DNA from: Actinomortierella ambigua
Taxonomy: Eukaryota; Mortierellomycota; Mortierellomycetes; Mortierellales; Mortierellaceae
Direction: 5' to 3'
Length of the DNA stretch: 56,424 bases
Assembly: GCA_016098155.1 (NCBI GenBank)
Contig: JAAAJB010000129.1
Span: 418-56,841, forward strand
Shown here piece by piece: positions 46,618-56,424 of the stretch. Below the pieces are notes generated by a model. It was not told the DNA's origin. It searched no databases and saw only the letters and a program-made list of their open reading frames with translations. The translations under genes and the position numbers were made by a program. Position 1 is the first letter of the stretch, and the number at the start of each line of letters is the position of its first letter.

Positions 46618-49600
46618 ATGCTCGACTGGCCCTTTCCTGAATCACTCGACAACGGCTATGAGGAGCTCGAAGGCAGCGCTGAACGGGATTTTGGCTCGAC
46701 AACCATGCTCCCTAGATCCCTTTCTACGGCTACGGCCGCTCTAGCGCCCTCACCCTCTCCACCACCACCACCACCATCTTTGTCTTCCTCCTCAGAGCCG
46801 CCCACTACCACCACCACCTCCACCTCCACCTCCACCTCCACCTCCACCTCCACCTCCACCTCCACCTCCACCACCACCACTGCAGCTTTGACTATGAACA
46901 GCATTCAGACAGGCACGCCTACGAATAGTGGAGTAGCAACAGCTGCGCCCACTTCAACCACACCAGGAAGCACCCATGCGCTGCCAGCACCTCCTGCAGC
47001 TTCCAAGGGCGTGTTGCGGTCGACAGCTGATCAGCCCTCCATATCAGTACCTTCGTCATCGACCATCACCGCTGCATCATCACCATCATCATCATCACCT
47101 GCGACACGTCAAGGCGCGTTCCGTCGCCGTCGACCTGTAGCAGCAACCTCGACCTCGGGATCAGTCTCGGCAGACCCATCAGGTCCCGATGCCTCGAAAT
47201 CGCCCAGTCTCCATCTGGACGATCGACCGACATGCTGGTGGTACACCAAGGGGTCCACGTCCATCGAAAGCGACTTTGTCCTCATTGCGGAATTCTCCGA
47301 GATTGAAGGCCCACGGGCTGTCATGACCATCCCTGACAATATTATAGATCTGACATTTGACTCATTCGCTGCCGCCAAGCAGAAGGAGAACACCAGCCTG
47401 GACGCTGGAGCGGCAACGTCCTCAAGTGCAAGGGACCAACAACAGCAGCAACGGCAAAGAGCTTTTGATGTTCACGAATACGTGCTTCGCATCACTTCAG
47501 TCGACCATCAGTCGCGCGAAATGTAAGTTTTGTGTCTCTCGACTCTTTTTTTTTTTTTTTCCCCTCCCCTCCTCCTCCCCCCTCGTCCTCCACATTTTTG
47601 CACACGTTTGTGCACGACCATGGAATGGGTGGTATGCAACCCAGAGTGGCACAGGGAACAAGATTTGTTTTAGCTGCTGTTCTTCCAAGGAGGAGGGGAC
47701 TTGGGAGGATAGGGGGGAAGAATGGACATGTTCCAAGCAGAAAGTAGTTAACGTTTGGCCTTCTTGATGTGCACACAAACACACACACCTAAACACATCA
47801 AATCTGTTAGGTCGGATTCCTTTCATATTCCCGAGGATATTGAAGTGTACATCTGTGAGAGCGAGCAACAGTACTGGGCTTATGTAAGTTATCTCGCTAC
47901 TTGTAGTGAGTGAAGAGGAGAGGGGGGCGGTGCCCCAGATCGATGATTTTTTTTTCTCACATTCTCATATTCGTTCAATTTTCTTACTATTGCGGAGTTA
48001 GGTCCATCACTTTACATTGTTCGATGTCAACGCACGAGGATTTGTTCGACCATTCAATATCTCTTACATCACAAAGGATCCCAACAAGATCCTACCCAAC
48101 TATGAGGATATTCGGCGCAAGTTTAGCAAGGCAGTACAGTATTTTAAGATGGGCAACTATGCGCTCTTTCGTCACGAGCTGACACGAAAACTGAAGGATC
48201 TCAATTACACCAGCAATCTGTTGTCTGGAGCGAACGACGCTGCAGAAAAGACATCATCGGACGAGCCTAAAGGCGAAGAAGAAGGGCCTGGACCAAGGCA
48301 ACCAGCTGATCAGGACCACCTCTCTGTGTTGTCTCCTGGCACACCCCACGATAGCAGCAATGGCAATGGTAATGACAGCAATACCAATGTCAGTGACGGC
48401 AATGTCCTCCATGAGGACAACTCTGACACTCTGAAGCCAGCTGAAGCAGGATCCTCTTTGGCCGCAATAGAGTCGACCAAGGCTGAGCTGGCGTCGATTA
48501 AAGACGCGATTGAGCAAGCAACGCAGATCATCAGCATGCTGGAGCACTACTCGATCGATGGACAGCCACTTCTTGGACATCCGGATGAGAGCGGCGAGAG
48601 CGTGCATGCAGCAGCAGCCGGGACCGCGCCGGCTCCCTTGTCAGAGGTGTCACCAATGAACTCTTCCGAGAACCTGGCCTCTATCGCTGCAGGACGTTCG
48701 GCGGCACTCAATGACATGTCATTGTTCCTTGGAGCGCAAGGCCGTTCAGGACTTCGGATACGGAGGAAAGGGTCGGCGCACAACGTTGGGCGCATTCTTG
48801 AAGTAGGTGGTGGTGCTGGAGGCATGGGTGCGGTCAGTAGTGGAGGCACCACTACCACGAGCGCCGCCGCCACCATGATGGTAGATACAACCAATTTGTC
48901 AGCGTCCTCACCCTTGCTGTCCGGCCTCCAGGAGCAATCACGGAAAAACTCGATTGTGTCCGAGTACGAGTCGACGATGCAGCACGAGCCCGAGTACGAG
49001 CCCCAGTTTATCACGACATTATACCCGGTTGCGCGAGACGAGATTGTGTTCCGGACACTGCGAGAGCTCTGCGTGACCCCCATGTTTTGGAACTCGTCAA
49101 TCTATTTCCACCTCGGGATCAAGAAACTCAAGGATATCCTCAAGGACTATCACGACGATGCTTTGTTGCTCAAGCAGACCGCCGACGACCTGCGACGGAT
49201 GCACCCGACAAGCTCAACCTTGACTGTGGGTCGGCGGTTTCAGATCAACTTTCGAAACCCAGACTTTATCACCACTACCACCACCACCACCACCAACACC
49301 ACAGCGGCGCGACCTTCCTCACCACTGCCCTTGCATCATGACGAGCCATCGCCTGTCCCATTGATCGGGTTGCTCCATGGTATCTCGATGGCGAATACCT
49401 TATCGGATGATGGTGATTCGACAATATCCTTTGCAAGACAAAGCCAGCCACCTACAACATCCAAGGCACCCACAACCACCACTGCTGCTGCTACGACTCT
49501 GCTTGGGGCAGCGACAGCATCCCCCTCTTCCCTCATGCCGGTAACTGCAACATCGGCCACACCAGCAATAGCAACAGCACCGGTACCACCAGCAGGAGTG

Positions 49601-50458
49601 CCACCACCGCCAGCCTCTGTTGCCGGCCATTTCGATGCCGACGACGCCGACGACGAAGAGACGGGATACGACTCGCTGGACGATACCTCATCCTTCTTCA
49701 CCGCCGTCACGGGTCCATATGCCGTCGGGGGGCCTTTTATGGACCCTCCCGCCTCCCGAGACTCGTTCACAGGGACGTCGATGGTTGTGGATCGGTCGGC
49801 GCGCGTCGTCGAATGGCGGCAGGAACAACACTCTTTGCGTCACAAGCGCTCCTCTAGAACCCTCCCGGGCGGCGATCTTTCTAGTGGCTTGCCGAGCGAC
49901 CAACATGTGCAAGCGACACACCCAACACACCCTTTGCTACCGCCACCGCTATCGACAACGTTTGCGGCCGGTGTGACCACGCGGGATCTTCAGCAGCCAT
50001 CGGCTTCTTTCCATTCTTCACTGTTGGGACATCGGTTGTCGGACGGTGCGATTGGCCCCGTGCGATTGAATCGATTATCGGGTCAATGTGGAGCTGGGGT
50101 TGGTGGTGGTGGTGGGACGACGATGACCCCAGGAGGAGGAGGGGGAGGAGGAGCCAGTGGCTACGCAGGAGGATCGTCGATGACGACGCGGATCCCGCTT
50201 TCTGGCACACTTGTCCTGCAGACGCTCCAAGACGAGTGCGCGACGGCGAAACACGTGCTGTTTGCGCTCTGGTCCGGCAAGCGAGTCTGCATCACGGGCG
50301 GGGTAGAGCACGAAGCGAGGATCCGGCAGTATGTCGCTGTCTTGTCCGTCTTTGTTCCACATGTTGGCTTTCCAACCCGCGAAGAGCAGCTACTGGAACA
50401 TCAGCGCCAGGTCGTGCCGTGGCATCAGGGGTACGATCTCTTGCGCGCCAGTGACTTT

Positions 50459-50490
<32 letters not shown>

Positions 50491-53400
50491 CATGAATGCC
50501 ACGCCAAAACTCACCCCAACGGTCACTGGTTCTCCTCCACCTGCGCCGATATCACCGACGCCACCGCTTTTGCTGGTCGGCGTGGATCGAACGCGGCTGG
50601 AACCGGCAGTTTTAGAGCGCAAGGATATCTTGACAGTGAACTTGGACACGCAGGAGACGATGGAGCAGCAGCACTCATTGGCGGTCGAGTATGCGGATGG
50701 GCTGGTGCTTGAAAAGATCTTTCGCAGCGTGGACCAAGGCCTGTTCTCGGACGACGGGTCGTTCCTGGCGTTTGTCGATAGTACACTGTTTGATGAGCTG
50801 CTGCTCAAGGCGTTTCTGTACTACCATCTGGTATTGCGCCATCGGATCTTTCAACACCCACATCTGCTGCAGCATCGTCATGGTAACGGTGGTGGTGGTG
50901 GTGGTGGTGTTGGTGGTGGTGGTGTCGGGCCTGGTGGTGTTGGTAGCGGTTATGGCAATGGGTTCTATTCGTCTGCCTGTTCGGATGATGGCGAGACGTT
51001 TTCGTATCTCCGGTCATATCGTCGACCCTCGCGCCAGCAGTCCCCTCCGTCTTCGACAAAGATGATGGCAGCAGCAGTCGCCGCTGCCGCCGCTACAACG
51101 GCTGCTGGTGGTGGTGGTGGTAGCAAACAGTCCCGTGCGCTTCCGTCGTCGTCGTCGTCATCGACTTTGTTGCCGACGGGCCGTCGCGGCGTGGATTCTT
51201 CTTCGACGAAGAGGGGTACTATGGGAGCGACAACCAAGTCGGCTGGAAGGAAGGGAGCGGGGCCCTTCTCGTCGCGCGAGTCGTCCGATACAGAGAAGGC
51301 GGCGAAGCATTATCCACCTTCCTCTCGCAAGAACACTAGTGGCAGTAATGGTTATGGCCTCCATGGCAAAGTCGGCCGTGAACCACCATACCATGCGATG
51401 GGGACAACGACGACGGCCATGGCGGCGACCACCACCACGGCACCTTCTTCCCACATGGATTGGACTCGACGGCTCGGCAAACGCACGTCCAAAGGGAAAG
51501 AACGGCACCGACAACCGCAGCACAGGACAACAACGAGTAGTGGTCGTGCTGAGTTTGTCGATGACTGGGACGAAGGGGACGAAGTGGAACATGGCGAGGG
51601 GGAGGAGGAAGGGGACGTGGACGATCTCGACGACAAACAGCATCGCGAAGGAGGGATCCATCCGATGCAGTACACGACCATGCAAGGGATGCGCAAGTGG
51701 AAAAAGTGGTTCGACTACTGGAGCGCCAAGAGCGCCGCCGTCATCGACCCGGCCTTGGCCGTCTTTGGCAAGCCCGACAGTCAAAAGGGCGGTGGTCGAG
51801 GTGACCGTGATCGCGATCGTGAGCGATCGTCTAGACCATCGAGCCGACGGTCAAGCCCCAATGGTCATGGCCATCGGCGAGGTAAGGCGGCGGCTGCTAC
51901 CGGCGGCGCACACTCCGACGGCGGACATGCTTTGCAACAGCAGCAGCAGCATCACTTAGCCCCTAGGCACCGCGAGTATCGCGAACGCAATGAGCGGGAG
52001 AAGGAGCGAGACCAAAGGCGCGACCGAGAACGGGACAGCAAGGCGACAGGCGCCCATTTTGACAACATGCGCCATTACAATGGGTTGTCGAATTGTTCGG
52101 ACGATGACGGTCATGAAGGGGAAGGTGAGGATGAAGAAGAGGAAGAAGAGGAAGAGATTGAGGTCTTGTCGCCGCGACGTCTTTCTTCATCGCACAGCCG
52201 TACTACGACGGCATCGTCGGTGATTGGTACCGACAAGGATCTGCCGTCGTTGCCAGCAGCAAACCGCAAAGGTAGCCAGGGCCACAATGGTGGAGTCGCC
52301 GTCCATGCAGGTGACGAGGTTGGATTGGGGATCACATCTCATGATGCAACTGGTGCTGGTGATGGTGCTGCTACATCGTCATCGCGTAAGGGACAGAGCA
52401 ACCATAGCCAAAACCATGGTAACAACCATCACCCTCATCATCACCACCATCACCACCACCACTTGTCGTCTGCGCTCCGACGGCTTCACAGTGCATCGTC
52501 CCGGAAGCTTCAGCCCAAGGTGCCACTGAGCCTGCAGCCCATCAAGCAAGGTAGTAGTGGCGGCACGGAAGGAGAAACAGAGGGTCCCAGCAGCAGCGGC
52601 ATTGGTAGCAGCCACCCTACAGCATCCACGACGACGACCACTACCGCCACCACCATGACCTCGCCCCAAACCTCGCCAACAGGGTCAGGCACGCTTCGAG
52701 GCCTGACAAGTGCACTGCGCGGGGCCATGTCGTTCGGTAGTGCCTTTGGGGCGCCGACCGCCACCACTTCGACGACCGCTGTCGTCGCGACCGCTACGAC
52801 GACGACGACGGCAATGTCGCCAACTTTATCGTCGTCATCGCCGCCGATCGCCTCGCAGTCGTTGTCGTTGTCGTTGTCATCGTCGTCGTCATCGTCGTCG
52901 TCGTCCTTGTTATCGCCCACTTTGACAAAGAGCCGCATGGGCTCGATGGGCGAAGAGCTATCACCCTCGGACAGGTGCTCGTCGGAAGCAGCTACTACTA
53001 ACGCTGCTGCTGTGGCGGCCGCAGAGGGCAACGTCAAGCGCCGAGGGTCGAAGCGCGCCAAGGCAAAGGCGTGGCTGGAGGCGAAGCGCAAGAAGCATTG
53101 GCATCATCGGCATGGCAGCAAGTGCTCGGTGCCTTGTACCGCGGGCGAGGAGGAAGGAGAGGAAGGCGAGGGAGAAGGAGAAGGAGAAGGAGAAGAGGAG
53201 GAAGGAGAGGAGGAGGATAGAGAAGGAGAAGAAGACGATGAAGATGAGGAGGAAATGGAGGTAGTGGGGGATCGACGAGTCGGTGGTGGTGGCGATATGC
53301 AAAGGAGCCATGCTATAGAAGATGGGCAGGAGGTAAAGGATCCAGAGGACGACGACCCGGAAGCGATTGCGGCGGTCGAGTCTGGAGGAGGACATCCAGT

Positions 53401-54322
53401 CCGCTATCCATCGGACCGTACCATTACCGGCGTGGAACCTTCTTTTTCTTCTTCTTCTGCCCCTGGCGAGGAGTCGACGACAAGCACGGCTACAACGACG
53501 ACGACGACGGCAAAGACGAAGATGAAGTCGAAGAAGGTGAAGAAGAAGTCACCGGTGATGACGGGGGCAGGAGCGTCAGATGAAGCAGCAGCAGCAGCAG
53601 ATATGGCAGACATGCTGACGATTGAAGAGATTGCCCAGCTGGAACCGACGAGGTTCTCTATGCGCTCTGCATCTTCACCGTCCTTGGCGCCACCACCACT
53701 ACCTCTACCACTAGAACCATCACCACCAGCATTGGCGCCGCCACCGCTACCCCCACGACCACGACGGTCGACGACGACGGTGGCGATGGGCGATGTTTCA
53801 GGCCGCGAGAGCGCGACAGAGTATGAGACGTCGATGGAGACGTGGGCTACTCACGCCGATCGACAAAAGGAAGAAGAAGAGGCCCGTGGAAAGGGGAAGG
53901 GAAAGGGCGACAGGGGCGCTCGGCCATGGGAAGATGAAGCGGGCGAAGAGACGGCGGAGGACGCGGGCGAGTCCACTGCAACACCGGCGACGGCGACGGC
54001 GACGGCGCTGGACCACCAAGGCGCAACATCGTCGCGTCCGAGCCTGGAGGCAGATCCGTTTGAGCTGACAGAAGAGGTCTTGGCAGTGGTCAGGGAGCTG
54101 ATCGGAGGGGTCTCTGGAGAGGATGACTGGGCGATTATTGTGGTAAGTGGGGAGGCATATCTGTGTTGAGTTTGATATGAGATGTGGTCAATATGAAAGT
54201 AGGAGCGTTGTATGCTGAACCCATGAGTGTTGTCTCTCTTGAATCAATAGTACCTTGCCAAGTTGGTCTACGCCTACGAAAAGGTCAAGGAGGCCACAGC
54301 TAGCCCTTCTTCGGACAAGTGA
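46618..54322 (+). CDS. SMCR8-like DENN-family protein (very large)
   Basis: Exons 46618-47522, 47811-47883, 48002-54142 and 54251-54322 give 2,396 residues. In animals SMCR8 pairs with C9orf72 in a GAP complex that regulates autophagy and lysosomes. The longin-like part has FVLIAEFSEIEGPRAVMTIP (about 220-240). The SMCR8 signature YVHHFTLFDVNARGFVRPF (about 326-344) spans two exons, followed by ISYITKDPNKI and RHELTRKLKDLNYT. DENN blocks near 1055-1280 include HVLFALWSGKRVCITGG, KDILTVNLDTQE and ELLLKAFLYYHLVLRHRI. The protein ends with a helix, EDDWAIIV-YLAKLVYAYEKVKE, resembling the last helix of FLCN-type DENN proteins. About 1,060 disordered residues, with RDRDRERSSRPSSRRS, His runs and acidic runs, separate the DENN blocks from that helix. 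Human SMCR8 is about 940 residues. FLCN and FNIP are less likely because of the VRPF motif. Confidence 0.9.
46813..46878 (+). repeat. CCACCT hexanucleotide repeat within the SMCR8 coding region
   Basis: About nine CTCCAC units encode alternating Thr-Ser inside the N-terminal disordered region; in-frame length variation would be tolerated. Confidence 0.9.
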
Positions 54323-54645
54323 AAAAAAAAAGCACTGGCAGAATAATGTCCGACGACGATTGCGGACAAAAATACCTTTTAAACTTTTTTGTCGCCTTTT
54401 TTTTTCCTTTTTTTTTTGTGCATTGTAACTTTTCTTTCTACTTGTCCTTTTTTTTGTTTTGTTTTGTCTTGTTCAACACTCTTACACTCTTATATTTATT
54501 CCTCCCCCCCCCCTTTCTTCAACACACGCCTAAAAAATATGTACAATATTCTTTGTTTCTTTTTTGTTGGAAAAAAAATATGCCAATCTTTCTTATTCTA
54601 TGAGTTGTTGGTGCAGTAAAGATATTTATGTCGAGGGGTATTGCT
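54323..54645. other. Short convergent 3' region
   Basis: This 323-bp T-rich stretch lies between the stop codons of SMCR8 (+) and the Dad3-like gene (-). It contains T8-T9 runs, a C9 run and an AAAAATATGT segment, consistent with overlapping polyadenylation zones. Confidence 0.5.
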
Positions 54646-55229
54646 TCAAATGTATCGAGGTCGATTGGTGCTGCTGCTACTACTTGTGCCATTATCGTAT
54701 GGCCGCCGTCCATGGCCACGTGAAAGGGACAGGAGAGACCGTTGACCGGTCATGGCTTCAAACTGGTCAAGGACATTGGATGTGCGACGCTGAGGCATTG
54801 CTCCTCCTCCTGCTGCTGCCGACTGAAATGTCGTAACTCCAGATGTGTTTGCCCGTGACAGCGCCGACGCAGAAGCCGAAGAGGATGAAGAAGCAGCATT
54901 AGCTGCTGCTGCTGCATGGGCCGCTGCTAGCGTGGTACGGCGGTAGGTGGATTCTAGGAGAGGGTCTGATCGATAGTGATGGTATGGATGATGGTTGGAC
55001 CGATACCGGCTGGGTGTTTGAGGCATCGGGGCTGATGCTAATGATGATGATGATGCTGCTACTTTATGAGTCGACCGGGCCCCGTAATCATCCTCGGCGT
55101 TGTTGGATTGGAAAGGAGCAAGGCGTTCGTGATCGCTCTGGCGGCCACCTAAATCGTACTCTTCCTCTCCTTGACCTCCTGTGCTTGAGAGGAGGCGATC
55201 TTTGTTGTGGTTGCCGTTGTTGTTGTTGC

Positions 55230-55260
<31 letters not shown>

Positions 55261-55918
55261 GGCATATCCATCGCTTTCGCCGTTGCTGCCATTCAGACCC
55301 AAGGATGACCGTCCTGGGTTCGTGGTAGACGATGATGATTGTGCTTCACCTTGGAACTCGTCTTGTTGTGAGTATGGCGACTGCTGTTGTTGCTGATCCT
55401 GGTCCTGGGCTAATACAGAGTAGACGGAAGACTTGAATTGATATATTTTTTTTAAGATATAAAAAGTGCATAGTAGGATCAGTGCGGAGGACATGGGTTA
55501 TGGGGGGGCCAAAAGGTTAGTTAGTCATGGATGCGTTGCCACCAATTTTTTTTAGGACTTGGAACCGTGGTCCTTTCAGGGCAACATAGAACATACACGA
55601 AAAAGCGTGTAAACGAGACCCATCTTTCGTTCGACGACGCGAATCTTGTCAATCAGCTGTACGACATCGAGGGAATTAATCTCTTGTAGCGTCTCATTGA
55701 TCTGCAATGGAAGCACGAAAGAAGAAGGAAGGGGGAAGGGGGGGGGAGGAATGTCAGTAGCATGTCAATGTCTGGGGAAGGAAGGGAGGCACGCCCACTC
55801 CAAGCGTGTTTCAACACGACAGGTGCATTGTTGGAATTCGACTCGAGGGTGGAGTATTTACATGGCGCAGCTTGGTAGCAAGCGTAGCATACTCGGCAAG
55901 TAATTCTTTGGAGGACAT
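54646..55918 (-). CDS. DASH complex subunit Dad3-like protein with long tail
   Basis: Exons 55918-55862, 55701-55597 and 55431-54646, all in phase 0, give 315 residues. Residues 1-65 match the Dad3 pattern: LLAEYATLATKLRH, then a coiled helix with RVVERKMGLVYTLFR spliced to SSVYSVLAQ. Yeast Dad3 has the same ending (GLVGTLLKGSVYSLIL) and totals about 94 residues. DASH couples kinetochores to microtubules in mitosis. The remaining 250 residues are Gln/Ser/Asn/Ala-rich, with an Asn run coded by a repeat at 55216-55260, and look disordered. The first ATG and the two small exons were found only from splice signals and phase. Another short coiled-coil protein cannot be excluded. Confidence 0.8.
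55216..55260. repeat. TTG/AAC triplet repeat encoding polyasparagine
   Basis: On the minus strand AAC codons, with one or two others, give an Asn run in the tail of the Dad3-like protein. Confidence 0.9.
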
Positions 55919-56190
55919 TATTGTGATGGCTCTGCAAGACAGGGAAATGAGTGTAGAGAATGTCCAAAGGAACGAGAGGTAAGGGTTTAAAGCCGTTTTG
56001 TACGTACAGCAAGAAAGTCACAAGAGTCAGCTCTCTCCTTGGACGAGTTAAAGTTGACCGAAATCTACTCACAATTGCATCTCTCCATTACTCCTTTTTT
56101 TCATTCCTCCGACTCTTTCATTCTCCCACTCTCCACTCTCTCTGTCTCTCCCTTTTTTTTTTCTCTCCGACTCGCATTCTTTATTTCTCA
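55919..56190. promoter_or_regulatory. Short bidirectional promoter of Dad3-like and FAHD1-like genes
   Basis: Only 272 bp separate the divergent start codons. The half near the FAHD1-like gene is CT-rich (about 56089-56170). No TATA box is evident. Confidence 0.6.
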
Positions 56191-56424
56191 ATGGCTGCCC
56201 GCAATTTTATCCAGAGTGGTCGCAAGATCATTGGCATTGGACGCAACTTCAGGTATGTGTTGCGCCCCAAGGGTGATGAAATGATTCACTGATATGATGA
56301 TCACTCGTCGTTTTTGTTTTGTCCTGTTGTTCCTGAAAATCGAAACGCATTCCTCCTCTCCTACATACACCATTTGCACAAAAAAAAAAAAATCTAGCGA
56401 GCATGCCAAGGAGCTCGGCAACGC
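56191..56424 (+). CDS. FAHD1-like acylpyruvase / oxaloacetate decarboxylase (5' part)
   Basis: Exon 1 is 56191-56252; after a 145-bp intron exon 2 begins at 56398 and runs off the window. The visible residues read FIQSGRKIIGIGRNF then SEHAKELGNA, matching the N-terminus of FAHD1 (GKNIVCVGRNYADHVREM in human). FAHD1 enzymes cleave acylpyruvates and decarboxylate oxaloacetate, usually in mitochondria. The catalytic metal-binding residues lie beyond the window. The start is the only ATG with the right frame, and the CT-rich promoter precedes it. Confidence 0.82.

Noticed and set aside
51108..51959. 283-codon + frame within the SMCR8 gene
   Set aside because: It is a shifted frame through a low-complexity part of the SMCR8 exon; the main frame is open for over 6 kb.

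Overview
The window is nuclear DNA from a fungus. Genes have several spliceosomal introns (GT..AG, mostly GTAAG or GTGAG donors), with long pyrimidine tracts and microsatellites between them. Most proteins carry very long Ser/Thr/Gln/His/Asn-rich disordered inserts. The gene set points to an early-diverging lineage such as Mortierellomycota or Mucoromycota rather than Dikarya: CSL transcription factor, Frizzled-like 7TM receptor, CLEC16A and SMCR8 homologues. I infer the group from gene content only. Exon structures below were built by hand from splice signals, reading phase and family conservation.

Layout. 1-64 is a perfect hairpin at the window edge. 105-1725 (-) is galactose mutarotase. 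3092-6246 (+) is a Frizzled/Smoothened-like receptor. 7519-10838 (-) is the SAGA deubiquitinase Ubp8/USP22, with nine exons including a 12-bp microexon. 12597-19579 (+) is a CLEC16A/TT9-family protein. 21331-22476 (+) is an unrecognised four-helix membrane protein. 23005-25196 (-) is a long low-complexity protein ending in a Pkr1-like membrane domain. 25823-30277 (-) is a polyQ-rich CSL transcription factor. 30278-41197 is about 10.9 kb with no gene I can support. 41198-45107 (-) is a CAMK-like protein kinase. 46618-54322 (+) is a very large SMCR8-like DENN protein. 54646-55918 (-) is a DASH subunit Dad3-like protein with a long tail. 56191 onward (+) is the start of an FAHD1-like acylpyruvase, cut by the window end.

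Functionally the genes are mostly unrelated housekeeping and regulatory genes. The most suggestive pairing is CLEC16A and SMCR8, both endolysosome/autophagy regulators in animals, about 27 kb apart. The largest unexplained stretch is the 10.9-kb gene desert upstream of the CSL gene. I found no CRISPR array, transposon, rRNA or tRNA. I did not find a clearly new multi-gene system. The best leads are the split CSL C-terminal domain, the Pkr1-domain fusion, the extended Dad3, the hidden CLEC16A microexon and the gene desert.
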